The notes beneath the pieces were generated by a model. It ran no database searches. It saw only the letters and a program-made list of their open reading frames with translations, and was not told the DNA's origin. Made by a program: the position numbers and the translations under genes. Below, piece after piece: positions 51,901 through 61,849 of a stretch of DNA of 64,000 nt (its first letter is position 1; the number at the start of each line of letters is the position of its first letter). Source of the stretch: Taenia hydatigena (taxonomy: Eukaryota > Platyhelminthes > Cestoda > Cyclophyllidea > Taeniidae). Location: the NCBI GenBank assembly GCA_036345935.2, contig JADWOT020000009.1, forward strand, positions 6,715,381 through 6,779,380, in the 5' to 3' direction.

Positions 51901-54900
51901 CTGTTTGCATGTGAATAGGGATCTAATAAAGAGCACTCAAAGCATCAAATCAGTTTCTCCAAATGATTCTTGAGAATCCAAATAAATCTTGCAGTGAGGC
52001 ATTTCGCCGCAGAGACAAATATCACACCCCTTATTCGACCTTACTTTCTAGCTTGGTCATCAGAACACACATGTGGGTGAGAAAACTGACAGGTTATAAA
52101 AACTTGAAGAACCAACGGCAAGGAATCTAGCCAAACGGCCACCGCCCAGTGACGCCTGAAATTCCTCGCCCCAGCACGGACTTAGGCGTCGTGAGAAGGG
52201 CATAATTACCGAATGCATTCGTGATTTGTGCGTATAATGATAGAAACACGTGGAAAAGTGGTACAACTGACCGCGAAATCCAAGCAAAGACAACAAGCGT
52301 ACTTTTTGATTGACCTCCGCCGATCGCGATAGCACACACGTGTTGCAGGTGGTAAATACGAACAACCCCTCCATGCCGAAACCGAGAATTAGGAAGGGTA
52401 GGACCTGCAAAAGAAATACGGAAAAATGTGAAGCAAAGAGCTCAATGAAATAGGTAACTATATCAGTTCAGCCTCAGTTGCCATTACAATACCAAAACAG
52501 CCTAAGTGCATGAATTAGAGCTGGTATCTACAATCAAGAAAGCACTTTGACGAGAGCAAGCAGAGGCTTTGAATAAGAGAAGACTTACCTGGATGGATAG
52601 AACATTGAAGGGAAGACCGATGAGAGAGCAGATGCCAAGGCCGGCCACAAGAGCGAGGACAATGAGACCTAAACCAGCCAAGGCCAGCCAGCATTGGGAC
52701 CTCGAAGGTTCGCGCCAGCACAGAAGGCACACCATGCCGTAGAGAAGCTAAAACAATCTCTCAGCTATTATGCGTGCTGGCTCCTCTTTTCCTTTGATAA
52801 CTGTAGTCAGTCAAAGCAATGTCTACGTATTAAACAGGTGCTGGCAACAGACCCATGATGAAATGAAGTGAGTCAGCCGTAAAGGAGTGGCACACTGCCG
52901 AAATGTGTCAATCACTCGAATTGGCCGAAAGCTATCTTGAAACGCGGATAGGCCAGTAAGGCCTTACGGCCCCAAAAGGCATACCGATAAGCAAGCATAT
53001 AAGCAGGCACGGATCCTATCTCGGTGTGCCAGACGCCGGACATGCGTTAGAATGTCCCGAATGAGGTGCACACACGCACAAATCAGTTTGTCTAATTCCT
53101 CAATTGACAATAGATATATCTATATCTCAAGGTCTCGATTTTCTCATTCACAGTTGCAAATTTGTCTTTCACCAGATTTGGTTCCGGCACCAAATCAACT
53201 GTGAATGAGAAAATCGAGACCATGAGATATAGATGTATCTATTGTCAATGGTCACAAAACTGACAGAATGGATGAACCAAGTTGTTGAATTATCCAGGCA
53301 GGAAAGACGGACACAAAACACGTTTTGTGGTTTTATACCATGCTAGAAAACAGCTCACAAACGATCTATCTACAACCCACCAAAAACGTACTAATATAAT
53401 TCAGGTAGGGCGTTGAACCTTCACGACAAATACCACCTTAGGCCCTAAACATACCACCTTTGAGAATATCAAACCGGGCCATAACCGACGACAAGGCCAC
53501 GGAATTAGGCGCCACTTCTGCTACGAGAAAACGACTCATCAAATTGCAACCTGGATCGAAAGGTAGATTGTGGGGCCTGGCTCGATAATAATTCACCCAT
53601 GATAAGCTCAAGCTATCAACAAATAGACCTAAGGGGTTTCGTCAACTATAAATAAGACCATAAAACGACTTAGAGGACAGTTCTAGTTACTCATTGTGGC
53701 GGCATCGAACTAAGAAATTTAATGGGCGGATACACACAAAGAGCCTTGAAAATGGCATAAGGATACAAAGTTAAGACTAGCACCACAGGCCTTGACGTCA
53801 AACTAACAAGCTGGAGCGCCCCGTGGTACGCAGTGCGTGCATGCCTGTGGCGGGTTTATCCGCGGTAGGTAGCACAGGTACACAGAGGCGCACAACTCGA
53901 CGTGAGAAAACAACGTGCGTGTGTTTGTGTGGGCTCCAATCATCCACTCCGTAAAGTGGAGTGTACTGCTGGTGCTCTCTGCGTGCAATCTGCATCTCGC
54001 CTCCCGCACGAAATGATACAGGTACAAATGAACGTGAAAAAAACGAACACAATTACATAACTTCTCGCAGGCTCCCACACCTACCCACGTACCACTGGTA
54101 ATGAGAACAAAATCGCGAAATGGCACGGCGCAACGCCTGGACTTTATGCTCACTGATAGATGTCACAATGCTAAAAATAACACTCCATGGCCCTAGTCCA
54201 GCCGCCACATGCATTGCGAGCAGCGTCTCGCAATGACGTGACTTCGTCAAAACCGCACTGAGGAGGATCGACCACGATGACTCGTTTCCTAAACGAAAAC
54301 GCCTGTTATAGTCTGACTCAGTGTGCACATGCGTGCACACATACGAAACGTTTTCAGAGTTAATTTGCAATCTCTTTACCAATTAATCCGGGCACAAAAA
54401 TGCGCATGAGCAGGAGCGGAGCAAACGGAGAGGTTTTACTTAACCAAAGACCCATTACAACCATGAAGCTCCGTTACCACGACCCTGGCGCCGTATACAA
54501 GGTGCAAAATACTGTCTAGTAAGGACACCTAATCGATAATGAGTATGGAAATGACAGTGGCATGTAAAAAAATCAATAGGAGGACGCGAACGTGAACTCA
54601 CCACAAGTACAACGGCTCCAGCGAGTTGAGCAAACCACACACTAACGGTGCTCTGAGTGAGAAGGTCACGAAGAGAATTGTCGGTGAAGCCGTAGTACTG
54701 CCAGCTCCTGCTTCCCGATATGGCTTTATTATGCACAATGAGGAGGTGCTTGAGTCCATTGCGCCACTGATCCAAAGTATTTTGTGCGTCTAGTAGAGTC
54801 CACGACTCGTGCTTATAGGGATCGTTGAAGCGAACAGTACGATAGAGGTCTTGTGGTGAGCGCAACAGAAGCAGAGATTGCAGAGCCGAAGCGTGTATCA

Positions 54901-57900
54901 AGCGATGATCGGGACTTCCACAAGGCGCTGTGGAGTGATTTCGTGTGGAACACCGCTGGCCACCGAGAAGAAGGTCTCTGGGCCAGTGAAGGATATTCGC
55001 AGCGAAACCGGGGCAGCCGTTGGCAACGATACTAGCGACGTCCGGTGGCTAAACAGAAAAAGGAGTGAATTTTAAGTGCAGGAGTGTGCACATCTACCAT
55101 TAATCTCGTCATCGTTTACGTCTGGCTGCTGTGTCGGCTAGAACCGGAGTGCAGGATACAAAGCAATAGTAGCATTTCATTGACGGAGGGCTTACTTGCG
55201 CTTTGTAGTTGGGAGCGAGACTGGGGCAGCCGGAATCGTGGGGATCCAGACAGGGCCGGGTGAGATAGCCGTGACTCAAACCCGCTTGACTGAGCATGTC
55301 CATCATCTCATCGAGGTAGTTCAACTCCGAGGAGTGATTGCCGTACTCACTTCGAAGGCTTGAAAGAATGTGCCGTGGATTGAGACTCGACCACTGCAGC
55401 GTGTACTGCTTGTTGGGCCTTGAGAACACACATAACATTGGACGACTTTAGAACGGAGCCACCAAGAGTCGAGTGCGCATCACTTATGGAAACATGTAAA
55501 CAGTACGACCATGGATCATAAAATTGAACAGTCGAACAGCGCAGTGAGAATTACTGTTGGAAATGTTAAATGATTTTGGGGTGCTTACAGAGGTGAAGTG
55601 AGCTGGATGGTAGAAGACTGCGTAAAAAGAGCAAATCATTGTGTGCGGTCGGGTTTGCAAATGCCCTGTCTGCAGCTATCGCAAGACATGCATCACACAC
55701 ACAAGCAAGTTGAGAGAAGTGAGGTTGGGGATAGTGGTCGCAGTAGCAACAGTAGTAAAAGCAGTCGGGAGCTGAAATGTCACGACATTAACACCGGGTG
55801 GACCCGATCAATTTGTACAATCATGTTTGCCACATCACGTGCGTACACATGATTCCACTTTTCAGCAAAATCCGATGACGGCTCGCTTGGGAAGAAAATA
55901 CACATACAGACACCGGTACGCTGCGGATGTCGCTTGCTTGACTAATTTTTCATTCTCCCTCCCGCCCCTTCCCCTGCACCACTCACTTCTTTCATGCCAC
56001 ACCGAAATAGGGAAGATTTCATCCGAAGGGGGAGCCCTGTCTGAAGTCTGCTGCAAAATAAAAAACTGAGATGCTCGAGGAGATACCAGAAAAAGCGCAT
56101 TTTATGCTCCATAAATACTCAAGCTTGCAAAAGATTGGACATCAACAAGGGTTCGTCGCCAGTGAAATCAAAAAGAAGGATCGAGCTGTGTTAGTACCTA
56201 CCGAAAGCTACAGACGTGGAAGCAAGAGACGAGTGCAGTAAGAACTGTGAAAAGCATCAATCCATTTAAGTAGTGTAATTTAAAAACAAGTTTAAAGTAG
56301 GCGCACTTCCACAATCTCAAATCACTCGCACAGACAATGTAAATACGTTTTTAGGAAACCTGGAGGAAACCAGAGGTGGTGAGCTTACTTGGATGAGGCG
56401 ATATGCCGAAATTTACTAGGCACAGCAATAGAACCACAGCGGAATGGAGCGAAGTGCGACGACGCTGATCGCCTCAATACTACTCGAAAAAGTATGGAGA
56501 AGCCGGTTGGACTTTAAAAATCAACTAGCCATCTTTTTCTGACACCCATCCATACGCACCAGTCACACGGTTAAATACATAAGGGAGGAAACGCGTGCAT
56601 CACGTAGCACAATAGACACATGCAACAGCAATTTAATTCGCTAACTTCGGTGCTGTTTGAGGAAAAATCAAAGTTTACAAGTCATCGTGCATTCACACAA
56701 CCTTCGTGCGATTGAAATCGGAAAACCAAGCCTTATTAAAGGAATTCGAAAGGTAGTTGACGACCGCGCTTTAGAAAGCAGATCGAAGTAATTACAGGCC
56801 AGACGGACAACAAATGGGAAATCAAAGTAAAAATTAAGATGATCAAAAGCCCCACTTTGATAAAGCTGAAAACTAATCGGAAATATCCCTTGAAATGGAT
56901 CAATTCGAATGCCAATTGAGACGCCGCCGGGTGTGCAGTAAGTGGGAAATCGAAGGACAGCGAACCGAGGACCAAAATCCCTTCTAGCGTCGTCAGCGAA
57001 TAGACAGCGCATTCCAATAGAAGCTTATTGAAAAAGGATAAAAGATGGAATGGAATTATCACCCTCAAATACGGGAGACTAGCTTTTTCTATGGAACAGA
57101 GGTTTGAAAAGCCCAAAGCTATACAAGGGAACGAATTCTCACAATGAGAAGATAACAAAAAGTTGTTTACTGTGGGGAGAATGAAAACAGCGGAGAGTGA
57201 AATGGCCACTAGCCTGTTGGAATTTCTGTAATCACTCATAGAGAACTAGTGAGAGACCCACTCAAACGGATTGAGGGTAACTCCTCCGGCGGTGTACCAG
57301 ACAGAAATGGCGGACAGGCTAGGCAGAGAGCCAGAATCGATAGGCCCCATGGTGGCAGAAAATACGCCACGCATATGTTTTGCATGGATGCGCGCAGGCG
57401 AGTGTGCCTGCACGCATCTATACGCGTGCAGACTGGGTGGATATGCTGCCTCTGTATCAGCCACTACTGCTGCTGCCACTGCTACTTCTGTAGATGTAGC
57501 ACACAATGGGGTGGTGGCAGTGTGATGTAGCGGTGGCAGGGGTCGCGTGGTAGGTATCGTGCGGACGTGTGTGCCCACGCACTCGTGCACACATACAGAG
57601 ATGCACACACACGCACACGCGCACAACATGAACCGTCATTGTGTGTATGTGTGCGAGTTATTCCGGCTCCTACGGCCGCACACACACACACACACACACA
57701 CAGACGCAAATGCCACCTACAGTGCGTTAACACCTGATATTCGCTGACTCGTGGATTGGACAAATGGCCTCTCCTCCTCACCTCAACCGATAGGCCATGA
57801 CCCACGGGGCGGGGGGTCAGAGCGACTGTATGCACGCACATATGAGGCTGTGATTACGCACACAAGCCTAGCTAGTTTTTTGAGATGTCACAACAGCCGC

Positions 57901-59946
57901 GTTCTAGTTGCCACTGGAAACGCGCACACAAACACGCAATAAGCGTATAGCAATAATATTCAGGCCTAATAGACTGGAGAAGTGGTTTAAAAGCGTCGAA
58001 CGGGTGAGGATATTTGACAAGCTCAAAAGAATGCAAATGAGTGACATTGTTCCATCGCCAAAGGTACCATCGGAATGTGTAGAGGAAAGGCGTCTCCCGT
58101 CTGACCCAAGTTAATTAGAAAAGAGATGGAGCAATAAAATTTCGGTCCTGGTAACCCAATTAGCCGTTTTAATGCCGAATCATAAAAAAAGCACTGCTCG
58201 TGGCCCCAGGTGGTGTGCGTTGGCTTATCAGCCAGACCATCTAAGGACAAATTTAATGCTTGAAAACTGTCTCGTACAAGCAAGCAAATACGTATCACAA
58301 TTGAAATGGCGGAACTAGGGGGACCTGGTTAAAATGAAAAACAACTACTGCACGATATCTCAACCAAGAGCGAATGAGTAGCTCGTCTTCTAGCATTTGA
58401 CAAATGGAGAAGTTGCTCCAGAGTTTGGATAGTGCAAAGTTGAAAGACATTCAGTAGAGCAGAGGTGGAAGATACACCGACCCCACAGCTCACCAATGTT
58501 GAGCAAAGGATGCAGAATATGGATGAGGCTGAATCCCCAACCTCAACAAGAGGGAAATGATGGAGATAGCTCGTTCCCTATTAAGCGGCACATTGTTCCG
58601 GAAATCAAAATAATTAAAAATGTGTTCAGAAATATAGAGATACTGGAAAAAAATGGACTGCGAACACCAGTCCATGTAAGAAGCACAACCAATCTTGGGT
58701 AGCGCAAAAGAGGAGTACCCACCATGGTATCTGAACCACAGTGTCCGGCGCGATGACCTTAGAGCCCTCCCAGAAGCAGTCAGCGGGAGTGATGACAACA
58801 CAGGGGATGAGCTGAGCGAGAAGGGACTCAATGCTGTGCAGTCCCATGGCACTGGGGAGCTCCGCACGCTGACAGAGGTCCTCCAGCCGCCACTTCGAAG
58901 CGCCTACCTTAACCTCGAGCTTGTGGATCTTCACCAGAAGTTCCATGTGATCGCGCAGTGCCTCCAGTGTAAGGAGGTTGCCCGTGGGAGAAGCGGAAGT
59001 GGAGGTCTGCAGGATGGACTCGATAGACCCCATGAACTCGCTGCCCGGAAGACCCCCAAGAGGAGATGTGTGCAGCGCAGCAGGGATCAAATCAGGCGAT
59101 CGGAGGTACGGATCGCCCCATGAGGGTGGCTGGTGGTAAATAGTACCCGCGTATAGCGGTGTTTGATGGTGCATATCGGCTGAGCGAAGTGCCTTGGCTA
59201 GGTAGTTCAATTCCGCCGATAGCCGACTACTTTCTGTATTAAAGAGAGGATGACGAGAAATAATGCTTAATAAAATAATCGGAAATATTAAGTCCAAAGA
59301 GGAAAATTGAAGGTGGAACATAGCGCCCAAAAGACGATTTAAATGAACGAGTTCAATGTGCACAAAGTACCTACTGCCTCTATCCAAAAGGTGATACAAT
59401 TGTTGCGGATTTCGTGTGGATTAACGACTATAAAGTCACTCAAATCGCCAAATAAGAGAATTTTCGACGGGATCAAGGGTTGTCATGTAACACCCGAAAT
59501 GCGTTACAAGTCGTCCTAACATTTTTCCTAAACATGCATCGAATTTATGTGGCGGAAAACTCAGTTTGATGTTCCAAGTACTTCGACAATGAAATATGTG
59601 CATACAAGTGCACTAGCAAATGTTCTGCAAATGGGTGAAAGCCCAAAAGGCAAAATAGAGATTACGCACCTGCGACCCAGAGACGGTAAAAGTCTGCTTC
59701 TGGCTTAGCAAACTTGAGTCCCAGACAGAGGAGGACAAGGGGTAATAATACACTGAAGACCATCCAGTGGTGAGCGTGAAGGAGTTTCTCCAGTGCGGCA
59801 AACTTATAGTACCACCAGAGTTGTAGAGAAGAGCAGCATGATATTGGAATATGATACTAAAAGTACGTTAACTGAAGGGAATGGGGACCTACCTTTCCGG
59901 AATGCTCAGGAAGGCCAAGTTCAATGTCTTGTTTATGACCTGACAT
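45213..59946 (-). CDS. ptch: Patched, Hedgehog receptor (13 exons, complete, 1,500 aa)
   Basis: Coding exons in order: 59893-59946, 59670-59856, 58723-59233, 55196-55418, 54602-55048, 52589-52747, 52303-52404, 50725-50856, 48349-48696, 47105-47776, 46739-47020, 46066-46664, 45213-45999. They total 4,503 nt with closing phases. The ATG at 59,946 is the first after an in-frame TGA. Patched is a 12-TM RND-type protein that binds Hedgehog and lowers accessible sterol around Smoothened. Seen here: TM1 (about 49-66); SRLSAELNY; DCFWEG at 232-237; CLDP; GCPGFAANILHWP; sterol-sensing domain TM2-6 (about 455-645) with GLGICSLIGLPFN, VLPFLILG and PVPVMRQFCLQ; TM7 (about 764-783); ectodomain 2 with WLLGLQMAFD and GRLVDNHLIEPSAFRVYLHAW; TM8-12 (about 1072-1264); C-tail with acidic patch, Pro/His tract and PPPY. 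Human PTCH1 has 1,447 residues, fly Ptc 1,286. Odd points: TM4 GFGMEG, TM10 GLGTKL, an insertion of about 43 residues before TM11. Confidence 0.93.
45388..45458 (-). repeat. Coding microsatellite (Pro/His tract)
   Basis: CCT/CCC repeats run directly into CAT/CAC repeats on the coding strand of patched exon 13, giving about eleven prolines and then eight histidines, a leucine and three more histidines. Length variation between individuals is likely. Confidence 0.85.
46066..46664 (-). CDS. ptch: patched exon 12 (TM8-TM11)
   Basis: Starts KVRALTEQSI; PVFPTGLPFTLAEQYLTFR matches the P.G.PFLFWEQYI.LR block before TM8. TM8-TM10 follow, with GLGTKL where PTCH1 has GIGVEF. A hydrophilic insertion of about 43 residues (1157-1199) precedes TM11. 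The exon ends RVEFIA in phase 2. Confidence 0.9.
46739..47020 (-). CDS. ptch: patched exon 11 (ectodomain 2)
   Basis: 94 codons, phase 0-0. IRTGRLVDNHLIEPSAFRVY and LHAWRVLDVFNYTSP match the RLVD..GIINP.AFY.YL.AW block; NYTS is a sequon. ANPIQLIQTAFFARGYGDVA matches PIEYAQFPFYLNGL.DT. Confidence 0.93.
47105..47776 (-). CDS. ptch: patched exon 10 (TM7 and ectodomain 2)
   Basis: 224 codons, phase 0-0. After a cysteine-rich end of the middle loop (CFCSSCQYQQRC) comes TM7, then LGLNLLSLIPTDAIEHGF, matching L.L.D.VP....EY.F. Later WLDSMHDWLLGLQMAFD matches the FRDWL..LQ.AFD motif, followed by NWTG (sequon) and GLLLVVQTDNGIDL. Confidence 0.92.
47777..48348 (-). other. patched intron 9, 0.57 kb
   Basis: Intron between the middle-loop exon and the TM7 exon; GTAAGT donor and pyrimidine-rich CCTCTTGCAG acceptor. 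No feature seen inside. Confidence 0.75.
48349..48696 (-). CDS. ptch: patched exon 9 (TM6 and cytosolic middle loop)
   Basis: 116 codons, phase 0-0. TM6 is AGILVLVQAITIMALFPVLL, followed by KLDSRRRVRHRMDVLCC, matching the DL.RRE..R.DIFCC block. The rest is a Ser/Thr-rich middle loop without the PPxY motif that vertebrate PTCH1 has here. GTAAGT donor. Confidence 0.88.
48697..50724 (-). other. patched intron 8, 2.0 kb
   Basis: Bounded by a weak GTAGTC donor and a TTGGTAG acceptor. On the opposite strand it contains a 213-codon open frame (49651-50292), which I regard as chance (see findings). No repeat seen. Confidence 0.65.
50725..50856 (-). CDS. ptch: patched exon 8 (TM5 and start of TM6)
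   Basis: 44 codons, phase 0-0. FVFSVLAMAAAFFAAIYLPV is TM5, and PVPVMRQFCLQ matches the family's P(I/V)PAL..F.LQ. The TM4-5 cytosolic link is slightly shorter than in vertebrates. The donor GTAGTC is weak but frame and homology support it. Confidence 0.88.
50857..52302 (-). other. patched intron 7, 1.45 kb
   Basis: Bounded by GTACGC and TCTCCACCAG. A short hydrophobic frame near 51,100-51,300 might suggest an extra exon, but exons 7 and 8 join in phase and match the family without it. Confidence 0.65.
52303..52404 (-). CDS. ptch: patched exon 7 (TM4, altered GVDD region)
   Basis: 34 codons, phase 0-0. VLPFLILGFGMEGLFVF corresponds to VLPFLALGVGVDDVFLL of PTCH1. The first aspartate is Glu539 here and the second is Gly540. 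TTTTGCAG acceptor, GTACGC donor. Confidence 0.9.
52589..52747 (-). CDS. ptch: patched exon 6 (sterol-sensing domain TM2-TM3)
   Basis: 53 codons, phase 0-0. LLYGMVCLLCW completes TM2; REPSRSQ matches the SKSQ loop; LAGLGLIVLALVAGLGICSL is TM3; and IGLPFNVLSIQ matches the family's IGISFNAATTQ. Perfect GTAAGT donor. Confidence 0.93.
52748..54601 (-). other. patched intron 5, 1.85 kb
   Basis: Holds the long inverted repeat at 53,103-53,249. The rest is A-rich on the plus strand. No exon is required between TM2 halves because exons 5 and 6 join in phase 0. Confidence 0.7.
53103..53249. repeat. Long inverted repeat (54-bp arms, 39-nt loop)
   Basis: Left arm 53103-53156 and right arm 53196-53249 are reverse complements except at two positions. 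It begins ATTGACAATAG and ends with the complement. Transcribed with patched, it would fold into a hairpin of about 147 nt. Candidates are a palindromic MITE-like element or a small-RNA precursor. No element family recognised. Confidence 0.9.
54602..55048 (-). CDS. ptch: patched exon 5 (end of ectodomain 1, start of TM2)
   Basis: 149 codons in phase 0-0. It opens PPDVASIVANGCPGFAANIL and HWPRDLLLGG, equivalent to the GC.G...KYMHW...L.VGG block. It carries an NHST glycosylation sequon, then LLRSPQDLYRTVRF and DQWRNGLKHLL, and ends in the hydrophobic start of TM2 (WFAQLAGAVVLV). Confidence 0.92.
55196..55418 (-). CDS. ptch: patched exon 4 (ectodomain 1)
   Basis: Encodes PNKQYTLQWSSLNPRHIL, matching the family's LRW(T/S)NFDPL segment, then YGNHSSELNY (possible N-glycosylation site) and AGLSHGYLTRPCLDPHDSGC, matching the conserved GYM...PCL.P.D..CP block. 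GTAAGC donor, phase 0 out. Confidence 0.9.
55419..58722 (-). other. patched intron 3, 3.3 kb
   Basis: Largest patched intron. It contains a CA/GT-rich region (about 57,585-57,705) with a pure (CA)12 run. A 167-codon open frame on the gene strand (56736-57239) is T-rich and hydrophobic with no recognisable family, so it is not called as a gene. Confidence 0.65.
57679..57702. repeat. (CA)12 microsatellite
   Basis: Twelve uninterrupted CA units in patched intron 3, within a wider imperfect CA-rich stretch upstream. Confidence 0.9.
58723..59233 (-). CDS. ptch: patched exon 3 (ectodomain 1, DCFWEG)
   Basis: Begins with SSRLSAELNYLAKAL, matching the SRELNY motif after TM1. It continues through a His/Pro-rich variable stretch and LLTLEALRDHMELL to LIPCVVITPADCFWEGSKV. 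The donor GTGGGT leaves phase 2, which joins exon 4 as Trp. A GTACTC four bases downstream would not keep frame. Confidence 0.9.
59234..59669 (-). other. patched intron 2, 0.44 kb
   Basis: Phase 1 intron between the TM1 exon and the SRLSAELNY exon; GTGCGT donor, AATACAG acceptor. Nothing else seen. Confidence 0.75.
59670..59856 (-). CDS. ptch: patched exon 2 (TM1)
   Basis: Starts after a 36-nt intron ending TACTTTTAG. It encodes WWYYKFAALEKLL, then the hydrophobic TM1 (WMVFSVLLPLVLLCLGL), then FYRLWVA. The family has a Lys-Phe...Leu helix before TM1 and ELWVE after it, so the match is close. Phase 1 out, GTGCGT donor. Confidence 0.85.
59857..59892 (-). other. patched intron 1, 36 nt
   Basis: GTAGGT donor and TACTTTTAG acceptor only 36 nt apart. 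Reading through would shift nothing in phase (36 is a multiple of 3) but would add twelve codons including TAA near the middle, so removal is needed for a continuous frame. Confidence 0.7.
59893..59946 (-). CDS. ptch: patched exon 1 (start codon)
   Basis: Eighteen codons, MSGHKQDIELGLPEHSGK, ending in phase 0 at a GTAGGT donor. An in-frame TGA lies 33 nt upstream, so this is the first usable ATG. A TTTCAG just before the ATG could be an acceptor for a non-coding exon or a spliced leader; this is unproved. Confidence 0.7.
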
Positions 59947-60734
59947 AACGCTGAAACTACATTTCCTAGCCGAAACTCAATCAATTCACAGCATCAGGTG
60001 ACAAGCTAAAATAGAAAAAGTAAGCCATGACTGAAAAAATCGGCAAGACCTTTACCAGAAGTAACACTTAGGACATAGAAGTTTTATCTCAAATTTGACG
60101 GGAATAACAACTTCGAGGATGAGGCCACAAAAAAGCTATGTAAAACCATAAAGCACTTGTAAAAAGCAAATCGACAGAATAATATTAACCCATTGGTGGA
60201 AATGGAATCGTTTATTATAAATCATACAAGCGACACCGACATGTCAAGCAACCAAGGATGAATGTAACCAATTTGTAGCAAATACAGTCGCATTATATAA
60301 CCTATTTAAGTACCCGCACAAAAAATGAGAAACAAAGGCAAGAACACCAAGACCCCCGTGATTTGACTGTTCGCGATGGCAAACGAGTGCCGAGAGGGAA
60401 GATGCGCACTGACCATCTGCGAGTTTATATATAAATTAGCGCGTGAAAGTACTATTGCGTCTGTGGTGCGTTAAAACAGATATTTGTCTAACCTTTTTGG
60501 AGACAAAAAGCCACTACCATGCTAAAATTTGCTTTTTCTTAAATCGTTTTGAATAGGTTTAGCATCGTGAATTTGACAGGATTTTAAGAGCTCGGATATT
60601 TTGCATGTGCACACCGTAGTGTCCCAAGACTTCACCAAAGGCAAAAAGAGACATAATACTTAAATAAAATGCGTAACAGTACCGTGCATTGCAACTTAAA
60701 ACTGCAAGCAAAATATAGATTTCAGTCTGCTTAA
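59947..60734 (-). other. patched 5' flank before the first repeat copy
   Basis: AT-rich upstream sequence expected to hold the 5' UTR and promoter. No exon recognised. A TATA-like word lies about 480 nt upstream of the ATG. Confidence 0.5.
60424..60431 (-). promoter_or_regulatory. Possible TATA box of patched
   Basis: Minus strand reads TATATAAA followed by CTCGCAGATGG, fitting the TATAWAAR consensus. If used, transcription would start near 60,400. TATA-like words are common in AT-rich DNA, so support is weak. Confidence 0.2.
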
Positions 60735-60739
60735 TAAAT

Positions 60740-60985
60740 GTACAATGTCGAAATCCCTAAGTCTCTGATTCCAAGACCGAGCGTAGCGTCCCGAAGGCTC
60801 CCTCGACGGAAAAAGAAGGCAGAATACTAGAGTCAAATATATATGTATATATTCAACGGACAAAGGGAAGTAAGCTGCTGGCATGGCCCGGAGGCCATCC
60901 TACGCAGATAGAACAATACGGCCACCTCTGTGACCCTGACCGAAATCGGTAGTTCAAACAAACAAAGTACTGCACCGAGGATCGG
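60740..60985 (-). repeat. Dispersed repeat copy 1 (minus)
   Basis: Reverse complement carries the family words: TTTGTTTGTTTGAACTACC, TTTCGGTCAGGG, GCGTAGG.TGGCCTCCGGG, GCCATGCCAGCAGCTTAC, CCGTTGAATATATA, then TATTCTGCCTTCTTT and a GAGCCTT..GACGCTAC end. Best-preserved copy. Confidence 0.8.
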
Positions 60986-61849
60986 ACAAACAAGTCGCAC
61001 ACTACCCTGCAAAATATGTGCTTAGAAACTGCATGTAGCACAGCATTTGTTTTTGTTTCCAGGATAAACTAGTGATGAGCAAGTTTTAAGCCCCAATGGA
61101 AGATTTTAAGAAAGCATTTTCCAGTAATTTACTAATGAAGTTGTTATTGTTAAACCACATTACAAATGATAATCAAAACATATTTTTTGTATAAGCTTGG
61201 ACATTCTAATCAATGTCGTGTTGTCGATTGTCTAAAGACCAATGCAGAGACATTTATGCTCATTGATATGAGGAGAATAGGGCGAATAATGACTCTGATT
61301 TTATTACTTTTGCTTGTCTATTCATCAATGTTATAGTCGCAGCGATAAAGCGCTATATAAAACAACCAAATTTAGGTAGTGTTTTAAGCCCTTCCGATGT
61401 AGATTAGAGCTACGGCTGCTATGATGGTTCGGATGCTATGCTGCTAGGAAGTACAAACTGCGGACACTCAAGCGCCGAGGAAAATATATACACTGCCGGA
61501 GAAAAATATACTAAAATATTGCATTTGCTTTAAGGATTCTCACGCTTGAGACATTTCTTACTTAACTTACCGCGACGATAAAGTGGCCCATGGTTTCTAT
61601 TCATTTGCCAATCAGGAGTGCATTAGGTTTGCGAGCAATGTCAACTAACGGGTCGGATTAATTTGAAAAGGGCTTCTAAGACTACGCAGTACTAAAGGGG
61701 AATCCCCTATGTTAAAGGTAATTCACTTATCGTATTTTAACGACGGTAGCCATAAATAGTGTTTATTGCATTTTGGCATGTATCAGTAGCGTATGCACCA
61801 AGTTAGTAATCAAACAAAATTACTGGGTGATCGTACTTGAATTTTCTTC

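Noticed and set aside
56736..57239. 167-codon hydrophobic open frame in patched intron 3
   Set aside because: Phe/Leu/Ser-rich translation typical of T-rich non-coding DNA; overlapping frames of similar length; exons 3 and 4 join in phase without it.
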